Shown here in pieces: positions 34,672 through 43,944 of a stretch of DNA of 64,000 bases. The translations under genes and the position numbers were made by a program. The notes beneath the pieces were generated by a model. That model was given only the letters and a program-made list of their open reading frames with translations. It was not told the origin of the DNA and made no database searches. The stretch spans positions 1 through 64,000 of the forward strand of contig JALHLV010000003.1 in assembly GCA_022844405.1 (NCBI GenBank), written 5' to 3'. The DNA is from Sphingomonadales bacterium. Lineage in GTDB: Bacteria > Pseudomonadota > Alphaproteobacteria > SMXS01. Numbering within the stretch: position 1 is the first letter of the stretch; each line of letters opens with the position of its first letter.

Positions 34672-35337
34672 TCAGTTGCGGAAAGTGCCCGGCGTACCGT
34701 GCTCGAAAATCTCGCGCACCCTGTCGACCAGATATGCGCGAACGCGCTCCGACCGGACCATGGCGCCCCGATGGGTCAATTCCTGCAGCGCCAGGCCCTC
34801 CAGAACCACGTGCGCCAGCCCGCAAGCCAGTTCCAGGTCACTCTGGCGGCCCTCCCACTCGGGAAAAGCTTCGAGCGCTGTGGCGACCCACGCGTCCCAG
34901 AACGACTGCTGCGCCTGCTGCATCAGCGACGCCAGGTCGGTGTCGGTGCGCGAGGCCACGGAGATTTCGAAGTAGGCGATGCTGACGGGCTCGAACATGA
35001 ACCGCCAGAGTCCTTCGACCCGCGCCGTGAAACCATCGCCTTCAGCGCCGCGCGCCGTTTCCCTCGCGGTGCGTCGCAAGGCTCCGAGTCGCAGTTCCTG
35101 AATATGCGCGAGTGTTGCCCGCAACACATCGGTCATGGTCTCGAAATGATACTGCATGGCCCCGCGCGACAGGCCGGCAGTCTTGGCGATCATCGTCATG
35201 GTCGTCTGGGTGTAACCGATCTCGCTCAGGCAGACGATCGCCGCGTCGAGGATCAGACGCCGGGTCTGGTCGCTCTTTTCCGCCTGCCGGGTCCCCGCGC
35301 GGGACCGGACGCGGCCTGTTGTCATCGCGGTATGCAC
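34672..35337 (-). CDS. TetR/AcrR family transcriptional regulator
   Basis: A ~221-residue TetR regulator. The helix-turn-helix reads RRLILDAAIVCLSEIGYT then MIAKTAGLSRGAMQYHF, the canonical TetR recognition region. The C-terminal ligand-binding half is helical and unassigned. The most likely start is GTG 35337, with GGAGG 4 bases before it; ATG 35325 and a longer form at 35385 are alternatives. The adjacent SDR gene runs in the same direction upstream and is a possible target. Confidence 0.88.
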   Translation of the reverse strand: MHTAMTTGRVRSRAGTRQAEKSDQTRRLILDAAIVCLSEIGYTQTTMTMIAKTAGLSRGAMQYHFETMTDVLRATLAHIQELRLGALRRTARETARGAEGDGFTARVEGLWRFMFEPVSIAYFEISVASRTDTDLASLMQQAQQSFWDAWVATALEAFPEWEGRQSDLELACGLAHVVLEGLALQELTHRGAMVRSERVRAYLVDRVREIFEHGTPGTFRN

Positions 35338-35526
35338 CTTGCCTCCATCATTCCTGCGCCCCGACCGCTTCAAGCGGACCATCACGCATGACTTTAGATA
35401 TACCCGATCCTCCGCCGCTTGTATCGTCTAAAAATTCAGCAGCGGTGACTTTTGCCCCGAGCATGAACGCACTTGCCGCATGGCGCAACAATTACCGGCG
35501 ACCGCCCAGCCGGCGGCCCGCCAGGC

Positions 35527-36339
35527 TCATCCGGCGTCGAACGACCTGTCGATGCGCTCGAAGCGCCGCCGGACGAATTCCCGGCTCTCGTCATGGGTAA
35601 TGATATAGAGCTCCTGCTTGCGGATGGCGCGCAGAACGCGCTCCGCCACTTCCGGTGTCTCCAGCGTCCGGCCCTGCAGGGAACTCTGCTCCTCCTGGTT
35701 GCGGCGCCGGACCATGCTCGAGCCGCCCAGTTCCGCCGGCCGGTTGCGGGCGCTGTCGCCGATGTTCGTCTTGACCAGCATGGGGCACAGGACCGACGCG
35801 CTGAGCTTCGTGCCCCGCAGGTCCCGGTACAGGCATTCCGACAGCGCGACCACGCCGTACTTGGTCACGCAATAGACCCCCAGTCCGCTGTTGGGAACCA
35901 GCCCGGCGAAGGATGCGGTGCTGACCACGTGGCCCTCGTCGCCCTGTTCCAGCATGCGCGGCACGAACGCCTCGATGCCGTGGATCACGCCCCAGAGATT
36001 GACGTTGATCGACCATTCCCAGTCCTCGTGCTTCATCTCCTGCACGGGTCCGTAGACGGCCACGCCCGCGTTGTTGAACAGCACGTTGACGCCGCCGAAC
36101 TCGTTCCAGGCCGCGTCGGCCAGCGCCTTGACCTGGTCCCGCTTGCTGACGTCGGTCCGGACGCCGATGGCGGGCGTCCCCTGCGAGGTGAACTCGGCCA
36201 CGGCCTTGTCGAGCGAGTCCTGCTCGATGTCGGCGAGCACCAGCTTCATACCCTCCCTGGCGAGACGGCGCGCCGTGGCGAGGCCGATGCCGCTCGCGCC
36301 GCCAGTGATGACCGCCACGCGGCCGTTGACCTGCTCCAT
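35527..36339 (-). CDS. Short-chain dehydrogenase/reductase
   Basis: A 270-residue classical SDR. The cofactor motif TGGASGIG is at residues 12-19, followed by Asp at the end of the second strand (LADIEQD), NNAG near residue 90, a catalytic serine in STASFAGL and YCVTK for Tyr/Lys. The Asp after strand 2 suggests NAD rather than NADP. The C-terminal part (RRRFERIDRSFDAG) is the shape seen in SDRs of lipid or xenobiotic catabolism. Substrate unknown. Confidence 0.9.
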   Translation of the reverse strand: MEQVNGRVAVITGGASGIGLATARRLAREGMKLVLADIEQDSLDKAVAEFTSQGTPAIGVRTDVSKRDQVKALADAAWNEFGGVNVLFNNAGVAVYGPVQEMKHEDWEWSINVNLWGVIHGIEAFVPRMLEQGDEGHVVSTASFAGLVPNSGLGVYCVTKYGVVALSECLYRDLRGTKLSASVLCPMLVKTNIGDSARNRPAELGGSSMVRRRNQEEQSSLQGRTLETPEVAERVLRAIRKQELYIITHDESREFVRRRFERIDRSFDAG

Positions 36340-36542
36340 GCTTTCCTCCCGGTTCGATCCCGCGCCATAATGCCACGGCAGCGTCCCATGCCAATGGCGG
36401 GAACTGCATCAGCGGCGATTTTCAGGCGCGCATCTGAAGCGAATGTCTGACGGGCCGCCTGCGCCGGCCGTTCGGATTAGCCGGCGACACCCGGCGGCCG
36501 CCATCTCTATAGTATGACGAGCAACACCTTGGAGGGGGCTTC

Positions 36543-36941
36543 ATGGACGCCTATGTCTATCCCGGCATCGTCAGCAGCCTGGCGCTGCTCGTCTGCTATT
36601 ACACCCTGCTGCGGTCGGGAGTAGCCCGGCGCCGCTTCAAAATCGAGCCGCCCGCGCACAGCGGACCCGAAGAATATGAACGCTACGTCCGGGCCCATCA
36701 GAACACGGTGGAGCACCTGGTGCTGTTTCTGCCTGGCCTGTGGCTCTTCTCCTACGCCGTTGATCCGGTATGGGGAGCCGCCATCGGTGCGACCTGGCTG
36801 CCCGCCCGCCTGTTCTACGCCCACGGCTATTACCGGTCGGCCCCCGCGCGCCGGCCCGGCCTGCTGGCCAGCATGCCGGCGGTCTATATCCTCGTGCTGG
36901 GCTCTCTCGTCGGCTTCGTGATCAAACTCTTCCCGGGTTGA
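36543..36941 (+). CDS. MAPEG family membrane protein
   Basis: A 132-residue protein with four hydrophobic helices and the MAPEG signature around YERYVRAHQNTVEHLVLFLPGLW, including the Glu-x-x-x region and the Arg of the glutathione site (WLPARLFYAHGYY). Family members are glutathione transferases or peroxidases of the membrane. GGAGGGGGC lies before the ATG. A TATAGT hexamer at 36508 could be its -10 element. The ATP-grasp gene follows 13 bases after. Confidence 0.88.
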   Translation: MDAYVYPGIVSSLALLVCYYTLLRSGVARRRFKIEPPAHSGPEEYERYVRAHQNTVEHLVLFLPGLWLFSYAVDPVWGAAIGATWLPARLFYAHGYYRSAPARRPGLLASMPAVYILVLGSLVGFVIKLFPG

Positions 36942-36954
36942 AGCCCCGATCACC

Positions 36955-38802
36955 ATGAGCACCGTGCCCGTTGTCCGGATATTGCGGACCTATTACGGAC
37001 CCAGCCTGTACTCGCTGCATCCGGTGATCCTGTGGACGCTCGATGTTGAACCAGGCATGGCGCCCGTCCTGGCCGACGCAGCTTCGGCCGCGTTCCAGGC
37101 CAGCTATCCTGAGGCCAATCCGCCACTTGCGGCCGCGGATGCCGACCCGATTCTCAGGGCGATCGGGCTCATGGCGGCCTGGGCGAAGGAACTGCAGAAC
37201 TCCGCCAACGGCCTGATCGACGAGGCGGGAGCAACCGTGATCGCGGTCGGCCGGGTCGTCGGCTGGTGCGGATTTCACGACGAACGGGTCGGGCGGCTCG
37301 CGCTCGATATCGCCGCCGCATCCATCGCCAGCGCCGCGGGAATAAAAATCGCCGACGCCGACCTTGCCACGGCCCGGCGGCACTTCGACACCGAGTCCGC
37401 CTCCCGCCATCCCGGTCGCTACAGCCGGCCACTTGCCGTCGGCGCCCGCGCTCATGGTATTCCCTACGAGCCTTCCCTCTTCTACTCAATTTACTGGCAC
37501 TATGGCTGGGGCCGCGCCGGCCGCCTCCATCTCGAATGCACGAGCAACGGGGACGGCCTTATCGGTCAGCAGATCGCCAGGAACAAACGGGTAACCCGGG
37601 AGTTCCTGCGCAGCCTTGGTTTTCCAACGGCCGCGCATATACCTGTCGTTTCGGCCGACGACGCGGTGGCGGCCGCCGCAAAGATGAACGGACCGGTCGT
37701 CGTGAAACCCGCGAACCGCGGCAAGGGTCGCGGCGTCGCGGTCGGCATCGAAAGCGAGGAAGAAATCCGCGCCGCTTTCGCCGGCGCGAGGGAATGGAGC
37801 AGCGACCCGATCCTCGTCGAGCGGTTCGTGCCCGGAAGCGACCACCGCCTGCTGGTGATCGGCGGCAAGCTGGTCGCGGCCGCCCGGCGTGAACCGGCGA
37901 CCGTCACGGGCGACGGCCAGAAAACAGTCCGGCAACTGATCGCCGAGTTCAGCGAGCGCCGTGCCGCCGATCCGGTTATCGCCATGTATGGTTCCGATAT
38001 CCCGGTCGACGCGACGCTGGACGAGGAACTGCGCCGGCAGGGCGCCGACCTCGAGTCGATCCCCGCGTCGGGCGTCAGTCTGCGGCTTCGCGGCAATGCC
38101 AATGTGAGCACAGGCGGCACGCCGACCGACGTCATGCCCGCCGTGCACCCCGATGTCCGGGCCATGGCGGAAGCCATATCACGCAACGCCCAGGTCTATG
38201 CGCTGGGCATCGACTACATCACCACGGACATTACCAGGTCATGGGCCGAGACGGGCGGCGCGATCATCGAGATCAATCTGGCGCCGGGCCTCGACGTCCA
38301 CATCATCAGCGGTCTTGGCGAGGCTGAGATCGGCATGGCCGTCCTCGGCGATGGCATCGGAAGGATACCGGTCGCGGTCGTCATCGCGCCATTGGCGGAA
38401 CAAGCCGCGCTGCTCGCGCGGGTCCGCGCTGCGCTCGATCCCTCGCCGGGTTGGCGGTGCGGCCTGCTGGGTAATGGGGAAATGACGGTCGGCGCGACCA
38501 GGCTCGTGCCCGCGGGCAGGTCGAGCCATATCCATGTGCGGCAGCTCCTGCAGAACCGCGACTGCGATGCCGCGCTGCTCTGCGTAACCCCCAACAGCGT
38601 CGCGGCGCTCGGCTTTCCGGTCGACCGCTGCCTGTTGACGGTCCTGGGGGAAGACCTGCCGGCCCCCGGCCTCATGCGCGCGCTGGCCGCCCGTTGCTCC
38701 GAGCGCGTTGTCACCGTCTCCACGGCCATGGGCTGGCCCGGCCAGGGAACCATCGACGCGCTGATGTCGGTACTGGGCCCCTCGGATCCCGTCGGCGAAT
38801 AG
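36955..38802 (+). CDS. Cyanophycin-synthetase-like ATP-grasp protein with degenerate Mur-like C-terminus
   Basis: A 615-residue protein. Residues ~8-160 resemble the N-terminal domain of cyanophycin synthetase (ILRTYYGPSLYSLHPVIL). Residues ~185-450 are an ATP-grasp domain with Lys251 in VVVKPANRGKGRGVAV, RFVPGSDHRLLVIGGK and the Mg ligands Glu439/Asn441 in IEINLAPGLD. In CphA the Mur-ligase domain follows with the P-loop GTNGKTT; here the matching place reads IPVAVVIAPLAEQA and the chain ends ~155 residues later. It is likely a single-site amide or peptide ligase. Substrate unknown; it is not expected to make normal cyanophycin alone. Confidence 0.8.
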   Translation: MSTVPVVRILRTYYGPSLYSLHPVILWTLDVEPGMAPVLADAASAAFQASYPEANPPLAAADADPILRAIGLMAAWAKELQNSANGLIDEAGATVIAVGRVVGWCGFHDERVGRLALDIAAASIASAAGIKIADADLATARRHFDTESASRHPGRYSRPLAVGARAHGIPYEPSLFYSIYWHYGWGRAGRLHLECTSNGDGLIGQQIARNKRVTREFLRSLGFPTAAHIPVVSADDAVAAAAKMNGPVVVKPANRGKGRGVAVGIESEEEIRAAFAGAREWSSDPILVERFVPGSDHRLLVIGGKLVAAARREPATVTGDGQKTVRQLIAEFSERRAADPVIAMYGSDIPVDATLDEELRRQGADLESIPASGVSLRLRGNANVSTGGTPTDVMPAVHPDVRAMAEAISRNAQVYALGIDYITTDITRSWAETGGAIIEINLAPGLDVHIISGLGEAEIGMAVLGDGIGRIPVAVVIAPLAEQAALLARVRAALDPSPGWRCGLLGNGEMTVGATRLVPAGRSSHIHVRQLLQNRDCDAALLCVTPNSVAALGFPVDRCLLTVLGEDLPAPGLMRALAARCSERVVTVSTAMGWPGQGTIDALMSVLGPSDPVGE

Positions 38803-38931
38803 GGGCTCACCGCAGTCAAGACAAATTATGGCCCAATTAGTACAATTTTTAGACAAAAAGATACATTTGCCTTAATTGTAGCCTGAGTATAGCCCTAACC
38901 TTGACGAAGTCCGACAAGAGGCCAGCTTAGA
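38803..38931. other. AT-rich intergenic region before the sensor kinase
   Basis: About 130 bases much richer in A/T than the rest of the window, with ACAATT at 38842-38847 and its complement AATTGT at 38874-38879 about 32 bases apart. Probably the promoter region of the histidine kinase; no defined element can be called. Confidence 0.4.
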
Positions 38932-41145
38932 ATGCTTGAGGGCGCAAACCTAGGCGGTATCAACGCCGTCGGCGCAATCGTTTGGGGCGCCACTGCTTGC
39001 GTATCCCTCTACGTGCTGATCACCATCCGCAGTATGCGGATTCTGTTCGGCACAGCGTCGCTGCTGTTGATTGCTCTGGCCGCCTGTCTGCAGGCTGGAT
39101 TCATCGACCTAACGGGCCTCGACATTGCGTCGCTCGGCGGCAGCCAACTGCTGCTGACGCTCAGCAGTATCCCCATGCTCCTGTCCGTGCTGCTGGCCGC
39201 CCAGTACCGGCAGCAGCGCAGTATCCAGGAAACCGCGCTCGGCAATTCCCTCAGCGGCGTCGCCATCGCCGGCCTGGACGGCAAGCTCCAATACGCCAAC
39301 GACTCGTTTCTCACGCTGGTGGGCGCGAACGGGCTCAAGGATGTGCTGGGCCGTCACGCCCATGAGTTCTTTCTCGACCCCGAAAGAGCCCGGGATATCC
39401 TGGAGATCATCCGCGACAAGGGCAGCTGGCGGGGCGAAGTCATCGCCCGAGGCACCGACGGCAGCAGCAAGGAAGTCGACCTTCATGCCTCCTTGACCCA
39501 CGATTCCGCGGGCCTACCGACCGCCATCATCGGCTCCTTCGCCGACATGAGCCACGGCCGCGAGAAGGAACGGCAGCTGCGCTTCAGCAATTCGCTGCTC
39601 ACCAATCTGGTCGAGAGCGCACCGATCCTGCTCTGGACGGCCGATGCTGGCGGTGAGATCGGCCTCGTTTGCGGCCGTGGTCTCGATCGTATCAAGCAAC
39701 TGGCCGATGACGGCGCCGGCGTCGTCAGGCCGGCCCCAGGCACGTCGATCTACGAGCTTTTCCACAATGTGCCGGAGATCAGGCGGCACGTGGCGCGCGC
39801 GCTGGTCGGCAAGCCGGCGCGGTTCGAGTGGCAATGCAGCGATTCGGTGGTGTTCGAGGCGCAGATCAGCCCGCGCCACGGCCCCGGCGGCACGATCACC
39901 GGCATCGTCGGCGTGGCGCTGGATGTTTCCACCCGCATTGCCGCGGAGCATGCGCTCGAGCGGAACATCAAGCGCCAGGTCGACATCGAGCAGCGGCTCG
40001 ATCGGGCCCAGCGGCTGGAGGCTGTCGGCCGCCTGACCGGCGGCGTCGCCCATGATTTCAACAATCTGCTGACCACGATCCTCGGCAACATCGACCTCAT
40101 CGTCGAGCGCGTCGAGAACGACCCACAGCTAAGGCTCTATGCCGAGTCGGCGGCGCGAGCCGCCGAACGCGGCTCCGAACTCACGCAGCGGCTGCTGACC
40201 TTCTCGCGCCAGCAGGCGCTCCGTCCACGGCCGACCGATGTCCACGCGCTGCTGGATGACCTGACCGGCATGCTCGCGCGCACCCTGCCGGAAAACATCT
40301 CCATCGCGCGGGATTTCGACACCGTGCCCGTGCGTGCCGCTATCGATCCTGGCCAACTCGAGAACGCCATCCTGAATCTTGCGCTCAACGCCCGCGACGC
40401 CATGCCGGCAGGCGGCACGCTGACCATTTCCACACGCGCCCACCCGCGTCGTGCAGGATTGCATGCCGGCCTGGCAGACCGCCTGGTCGCCATCGCCGTC
40501 AGCGACACCGGAACAGGCATGAGCCAGGAGGTGATGGAGAAAGCGTTCGAGCCGTTCTTTACCACCAAAAAGGGCGAGATGTCGGGCGTTCCCGGCTCCG
40601 GCCTGGGGCTAAGCATGGTTTATGGGTTCGCGGCCCAGTCCGGTGGGCATGTCGAGATCGAGAGCATCCCGGGCAAGGGCACCACGGTGACGCTGCTCCT
40701 GCCCTTTGCAGAAGACCTTGAGGCACATACCGAGGACAAGATGACCGACTTGCGTGAGATGCAGCAAGGCAGCGACAGGATCATGGTTGTCGAGGATGAT
40801 CCCGACGTCCGCCAGTTCATCGTCAATGCACTCAAGCGCCTCGGCTATTCGGTGGTGTCCGCCGAGAACGGGCCCGAGGCCATGCAGGTCGCCCGGGAAT
40901 CGGGCAAGATCGACCTGCTGATTTCCGATGTGGTGCTGCCGGGCGGCATGACCGGTCCCGACGTGGCCGACGGGTTCCTGGAGATTTTCCCGAAGGGCAA
41001 GGTACTGTTCACCTCGGGCTATATCGGTGACGATCTGGCGATGCGGTCACGCCTGGAAAGCGACGTGGAGCTGCTCTCTAAGCCGTATACGCTCCAGACG
41101 CTGGCCGCCAAGGTGCGAACCGCGCTCGACCCCATGCTTCACTGA
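38932..41145 (+). CDS. Hybrid sensor histidine kinase with PAS domains and receiver
   Basis: A 737-residue membrane kinase. Order: three hydrophobic helices (to ~90), PAS domain ~95-210 (SGVAIAGLDGKLQYANDSF), a second PAS ~220-340, HisKA with the phospho-acceptor His374 in GGVAHDFNNLL, HATPase with N-box NAILNLALNARDAMP, G1 DTGTGM, F EPFFTTK and G2 GSGLGL, then a C-terminal receiver with Asp666 (LLISDVVLPGG) and the conserved Lys in LLSKPY. No response regulator lies next to it, so its output partner is unlinked or the receiver acts on a separate regulator. The signal is unknown. Confidence 0.93.
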   Translation: MLEGANLGGINAVGAIVWGATACVSLYVLITIRSMRILFGTASLLLIALAACLQAGFIDLTGLDIASLGGSQLLLTLSSIPMLLSVLLAAQYRQQRSIQETALGNSLSGVAIAGLDGKLQYANDSFLTLVGANGLKDVLGRHAHEFFLDPERARDILEIIRDKGSWRGEVIARGTDGSSKEVDLHASLTHDSAGLPTAIIGSFADMSHGREKERQLRFSNSLLTNLVESAPILLWTADAGGEIGLVCGRGLDRIKQLADDGAGVVRPAPGTSIYELFHNVPEIRRHVARALVGKPARFEWQCSDSVVFEAQISPRHGPGGTITGIVGVALDVSTRIAAEHALERNIKRQVDIEQRLDRAQRLEAVGRLTGGVAHDFNNLLTTILGNIDLIVERVENDPQLRLYAESAARAAERGSELTQRLLTFSRQQALRPRPTDVHALLDDLTGMLARTLPENISIARDFDTVPVRAAIDPGQLENAILNLALNARDAMPAGGTLTISTRAHPRRAGLHAGLADRLVAIAVSDTGTGMSQEVMEKAFEPFFTTKKGEMSGVPGSGLGLSMVYGFAAQSGGHVEIESIPGKGTTVTLLLPFAEDLEAHTEDKMTDLREMQQGSDRIMVVEDDPDVRQFIVNALKRLGYSVVSAENGPEAMQVARESGKIDLLISDVVLPGGMTGPDVADGFLEIFPKGKVLFTSGYIGDDLAMRSRLESDVELLSKPYTLQTLAAKVRTALDPMLH

Positions 41146-41213
41146 AAAGTCCTCCGGCGGTTGCCGAGGGCCGTTCCATCGGGCGCAAGGCCCGGAAGGA
41201 GGCCGACTGCGGC

Positions 41214-42377
41214 TCACGCCGTCTCCTCGAACAGCTCCCGACCGATGAGCATCCGCCGGATTTCGCTTGTACCGGCGCCGATCTCATAGAGCTTGGCGTC
41301 GCGTAGCAGCCGGCCGGTCGGATAGTCGTTGATATAGCCGTTGCCGCCGAGCGCCTGGATCGCTTCCAGCGCCATCCACGTCGCCTTCTCGGCGGCGTAG
41401 AGAATGCAGCCTGCCGCGTCCTTGCGCGTCGCCTTGCCCCGGTCGCAGGCCTGGGCGACAGCGTACACATAAGCCCGGCACGCGCTCCAGGTGGCGTACA
41501 TGTCGGCGATCTTCCCCTGCATCAGCTGGAACATGCCGATCGGCTGGCCGAACTGCTCGCGCTGGTGGACGTAGGGCAGCACCGCGTCCATGCACGCCGC
41601 CATGATGCCCAGCGGACCGCCCGACAGTACCACGCGCTCATAGTCCAGCCCCGACATCAGCACCCGGGCGCCCCGTCCCTCCTCGCCCAGCACGTTCTCG
41701 AACGGCACCTCGCAATCCTCGAAGATCAGCTCGCAGGTGTTCGAGCCGCGCATCCCGAGCTTGTCCAGCTTGGCGCCGCTTGAGAACCCGGCCATGTCCC
41801 GCTCGATCAGGAAGGCGGTGATGCCCTTCGGGCCGGCCGCGGGATCGGTCTTGGCATAGACCACCAGCACGCCGGCGTCCGGCCCGTTGGTGATCCACAT
41901 CTTGGCGCCGTTGAGCACATAGCGGTCATTGCGCTTGTCGGCGCGCAGCCGCATGGACACCACGTCCGAGCCAGAACCCGGTTCGCTCATCGCCAGCGCG
42001 CCGACCACGCTGCCGTCGATAAGGCCGGGCAGGAATCGGCGCTTCTGCTCCGGCGTGCCGTTGCGCACGATCTGGTTGATGCACAGGTTGGAATGGGCGC
42101 CATAGGACAGGCCTACGCTGGCCGAGGCCCGCGAGATCTCCTCCATGGCGATCACATGCGCCAGATAGCCCAGCCCGGCGCCGCCATCGGCCTCCGGCAC
42201 GGTGATCCCCAGCACGCCGAGCGCGCCGAGCTTGGCCCAGATATCCGCCGGAAATTCGTTGCGCGCGTCGATGGCGGCGGCCCGTGGCGCCAGCTCCTGT
42301 GCGGCGAAGCGCCGGACGCTGTCGCGCAGCATGTCGATGTCTTCGCCATGGCCGAAGTTCAGCGCCGGCAGTTCCAT
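41214..42377 (-). CDS. ivd: Isovaleryl-CoA dehydrogenase
   Basis: A 387-residue flavin acyl-CoA dehydrogenase of leucine breakdown (isovaleryl-CoA to 3-methylcrotonyl-CoA). The catalytic base is at Glu247 in [12 protein letters not shown], the position that sets IVD apart from short- and medium-chain enzymes, where Glu lies in the later helix. Also present are [37 protein letters not shown] and the C-terminal [13 protein letters not shown]. The usual partners mccA/mccB are not adjacent in this window, which is uncommon. Confidence 0.92.
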   Translation of the reverse strand: MELPALNFGHGEDIDMLRDSVRRFAAQELAPRAAAIDARNEFPADIWAKLGALGVLGITVPEADGGAGLGYLAHVIAMEEISRASASVGLSYGAHSNLCINQIVRNGTPEQKRRFLPGLIDGSVVGALAMSEPGSGSDVVSMRLRADKRNDRYVLNGAKMWITNGPDAGVLVVYAKTDPAAGPKGITAFLIERDMAGFSSGAKLDKLGMRGSNTCELIFEDCEVPFENVLGEEGRGARVLMSGLDYERVVLSGGPLGIMAACMDAVLPYVHQREQFGQPIGMFQLMQGKIADMYATWSACRAYVYAVAQACDRGKATRKDAAGCILYAAEKATWMALEAIQALGGNGYINDYPTGRLLRDAKLYEIGAGTSEIRRMLIGRELFEETA

Positions 42378-42434
42378 GAGACGGCTCCCGTTTCCCTCTG
42401 GGTGAGGCTAGCTCGAAACCGTCCCCGCCGACAG

Positions 42435-43004
42435 TCAGCCGATGACGTGTCTCAACAACACCAAGATGCCCAAAAGCACGAAGACGACCGCTGCGGCGAT
42501 CCTGATAGCCTTGAGCGGCAGCCGCGACGCCGCCGCCTCGCCCACCAGCACCACCGGCACATTGGCCAGCATCATGCCCAGCGTCGTGCCGGCGGTAACC
42601 CAGATCACACTCTGGTATTTAGCGGCGAGCGCCATGGTGGCCACCTGCGTCTTGTCGCCGATCTCGACGAAGAAGAAGGCCACGAGCGTGACCAGGAACG
42701 CGCTGGCGCCGGTGATCCGCCGTCGCTCGTTGTCCTCCAGCGTGTCGGGTTTCAGCGCCCACAGCCCCATGACGATGAACGAGGCGCCCAGCACCCACTG
42801 AAAGAAGTCGCCCCGCAACCAATTCGATAAGGCCATACCAACCATCGCCGCGATGGCGTGATTGGCCAGCGTCGCCGCCAGGATCCCCAGGATGATCGGC
42901 ACCGGCTTGCGAAAGCGCGCCGAGAGCAGCAGGGCGAGAAGCTGGGTCTTGTCGCCGATTTCGGCAATCGCGACGACGCCTGTGGAAACGAGGAGGGATT
43001 CCAT
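42435..43004 (-). CDS. TMEM165/GDT1 family cation transporter
   Basis: A 189-residue membrane protein with six hydrophobic helices in two halves, each carrying the family motif E-x-G-D-K-T (residues 15-20 and 114-119). Members export Mn2+ or exchange Ca2+/Mn2+ for protons; the bacterial MneA proteins protect against manganese. ATG 43004 is chosen because the first motif follows directly; a longer reading frame upstream would run through the structured leader. The leader looks like a yybP-ykoY riboswitch, in keeping with Mn2+ export. Confidence 0.9.
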   Translation of the reverse strand: MESLLVSTGVVAIAEIGDKTQLLALLLSARFRKPVPIILGILAATLANHAIAAMVGMALSNWLRGDFFQWVLGASFIVMGLWALKPDTLEDNERRRITGASAFLVTLVAFFFVEIGDKTQVATMALAAKYQSVIWVTAGTTLGMMLANVPVVLVGEAAASRLPLKAIRIAAAVVFVLLGILVLLRHVIG

Positions 43005-43021
43005 GACTGTTCCCTGGGCCG

Positions 43022-43101
43022 GCCGCGCCATGGCAGAAGCCAGGTCTGTCGGCGCATCCCCGCCTGCGATGGAGGCGGCTACGCCCCGGTGGATGCGCGG
43101 C
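43022..43101 (-). promoter_or_regulatory. Candidate yybP-ykoY (Mn2+) riboswitch
   Basis: Read on the minus strand, the leader has GCCGCGC (43101-43095), then ATCCACCGGGGCGTAGCC, a hairpin GCCGCCT / AGGCGG, then GCGCCGACAGACC, and finally GCGCGGC (43028-43022), which pairs with the first element as a 7-bp closing stem. GGGGCGTAG and CCGACA resemble the invariant loop sequences GGGGAGUAG and GUCAACA of yybP-ykoY with one or two differences each. It lies 18 bases before a TMEM165/GDT1 gene, a known target class. Confidence 0.5.
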
Positions 43102-43121
43102 ACACTACTGCGGCGTCTCGT

Positions 43122-43166
43122 GCCCGGCAATCGTTCAAAGGGCTCTCATGAGCTTCATTGCCGGGC
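43122..43166. repeat. Long inverted repeat upstream of the Mn transporter leader
   Basis: GCCCGGCAAT at 43122-43131 and its exact complement at 43157-43166 form a 10-bp stem enclosing 25 bases, with a small inner hairpin at 43142-43153. It has no T tract on either side. It lies between the GST gene and the riboswitch candidate. Confidence 0.6.
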
Positions 43167-43295
43167 TTGGACAACCGGAGCGCCTGTCCCGGCTCGAGAT
43201 ACATCGACGACGGGCAGGATCGACAGCGATCAGGCCGAGGTCGCGATCGGCTTCAGCCGGGAAGAATCGGTGACATCATGACCGCGCTTTAGCCT

Positions 43296-43883
43296 TCAGT
43301 ACGGAGCGGTCTGGGCCATTGAAGGCCGCCGGGCGAAGGCGTCGTACCACGCCTTCAGGGTGGGCCGGCTCTTGTGCCATGCGTCGTCCGGGAAGCGGAA
43401 GTCCAGATAGCCCAGCGCACAGGCGACGGCGATGGTGCCGATATTGACGCCGTCCAGTCCTGCCACGTCCGTCTCCAGCACGTCCAGCACCTGCCGGATC
43501 GACCGTTCGTAGGCGGCAATACGTGACGGCGACTGCTGCGGCTGGGGGCGCAACACCTCGCCGCGCCGTGGCACCGCCGCGTCCATGATGCCGTCGCCCA
43601 ACGCCTGCAGCTTCAGCACTCGCCAGCGCTCCGGCCCCGGCGGCGGAAAGAACCCGCCGCCATGGGTCGCGTCCAGGTATTCGCAGATCACCGGGCTGTC
43701 GAACAGCACCTCGCCATTGTCCAGCTCCAGCGCCGGCACGCGGTGAATTGGGTTGATCCTGCCATAGGACGAGTCCGCCGCCGCGGCGTCGGCGAGCACC
43801 ACCTCGATCGGCACGCCCAGCTCGACGGCAAGCGCGCGGACCTTGCGCACATAGGGCGATGCGGGTGAGGCATGGATTTTCAT
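43296..43883 (-). CDS. Glutathione S-transferase family protein
   Basis: A 195-residue GST with a thioredoxin-fold N-terminal half (KIHASPASPYVRKVRALAVELG, cis-Pro in HRVPALEL, then DSPVICEYLD for glutathione binding) and an all-helical C-terminal half ending with RPTLKAWYDAFARRPSM. The Ser/Pro stretch SPASPYVRK holds the putative catalytic Ser. Substrate is unknown. It is transcribed toward the Mn transporter and may be separated from it by the inverted repeat. Confidence 0.9.
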   Translation of the reverse strand: MKIHASPASPYVRKVRALAVELGVPIEVVLADAAAADSSYGRINPIHRVPALELDNGEVLFDSPVICEYLDATHGGGFFPPPGPERWRVLKLQALGDGIMDAAVPRRGEVLRPQPQQSPSRIAAYERSIRQVLDVLETDVAGLDGVNIGTIAVACALGYLDFRFPDDAWHKSRPTLKAWYDAFARRPSMAQTAPY

Positions 43884-43944
43884 CGGCGGCTCCTGCGTGC
43901 GCTCGACCGCAGAGTGGCCGGTGCCGCCGGCCGTGGCAAGCTTG

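Noticed and set aside
36345-36370. GGTTCGATCCC resembling a tRNA T-arm, and GGTTCGAGCC near 58643
   Set aside because: No acceptor stem, D-arm or anticodon arm can be folded around either; the first is part of the leader of the SDR gene.
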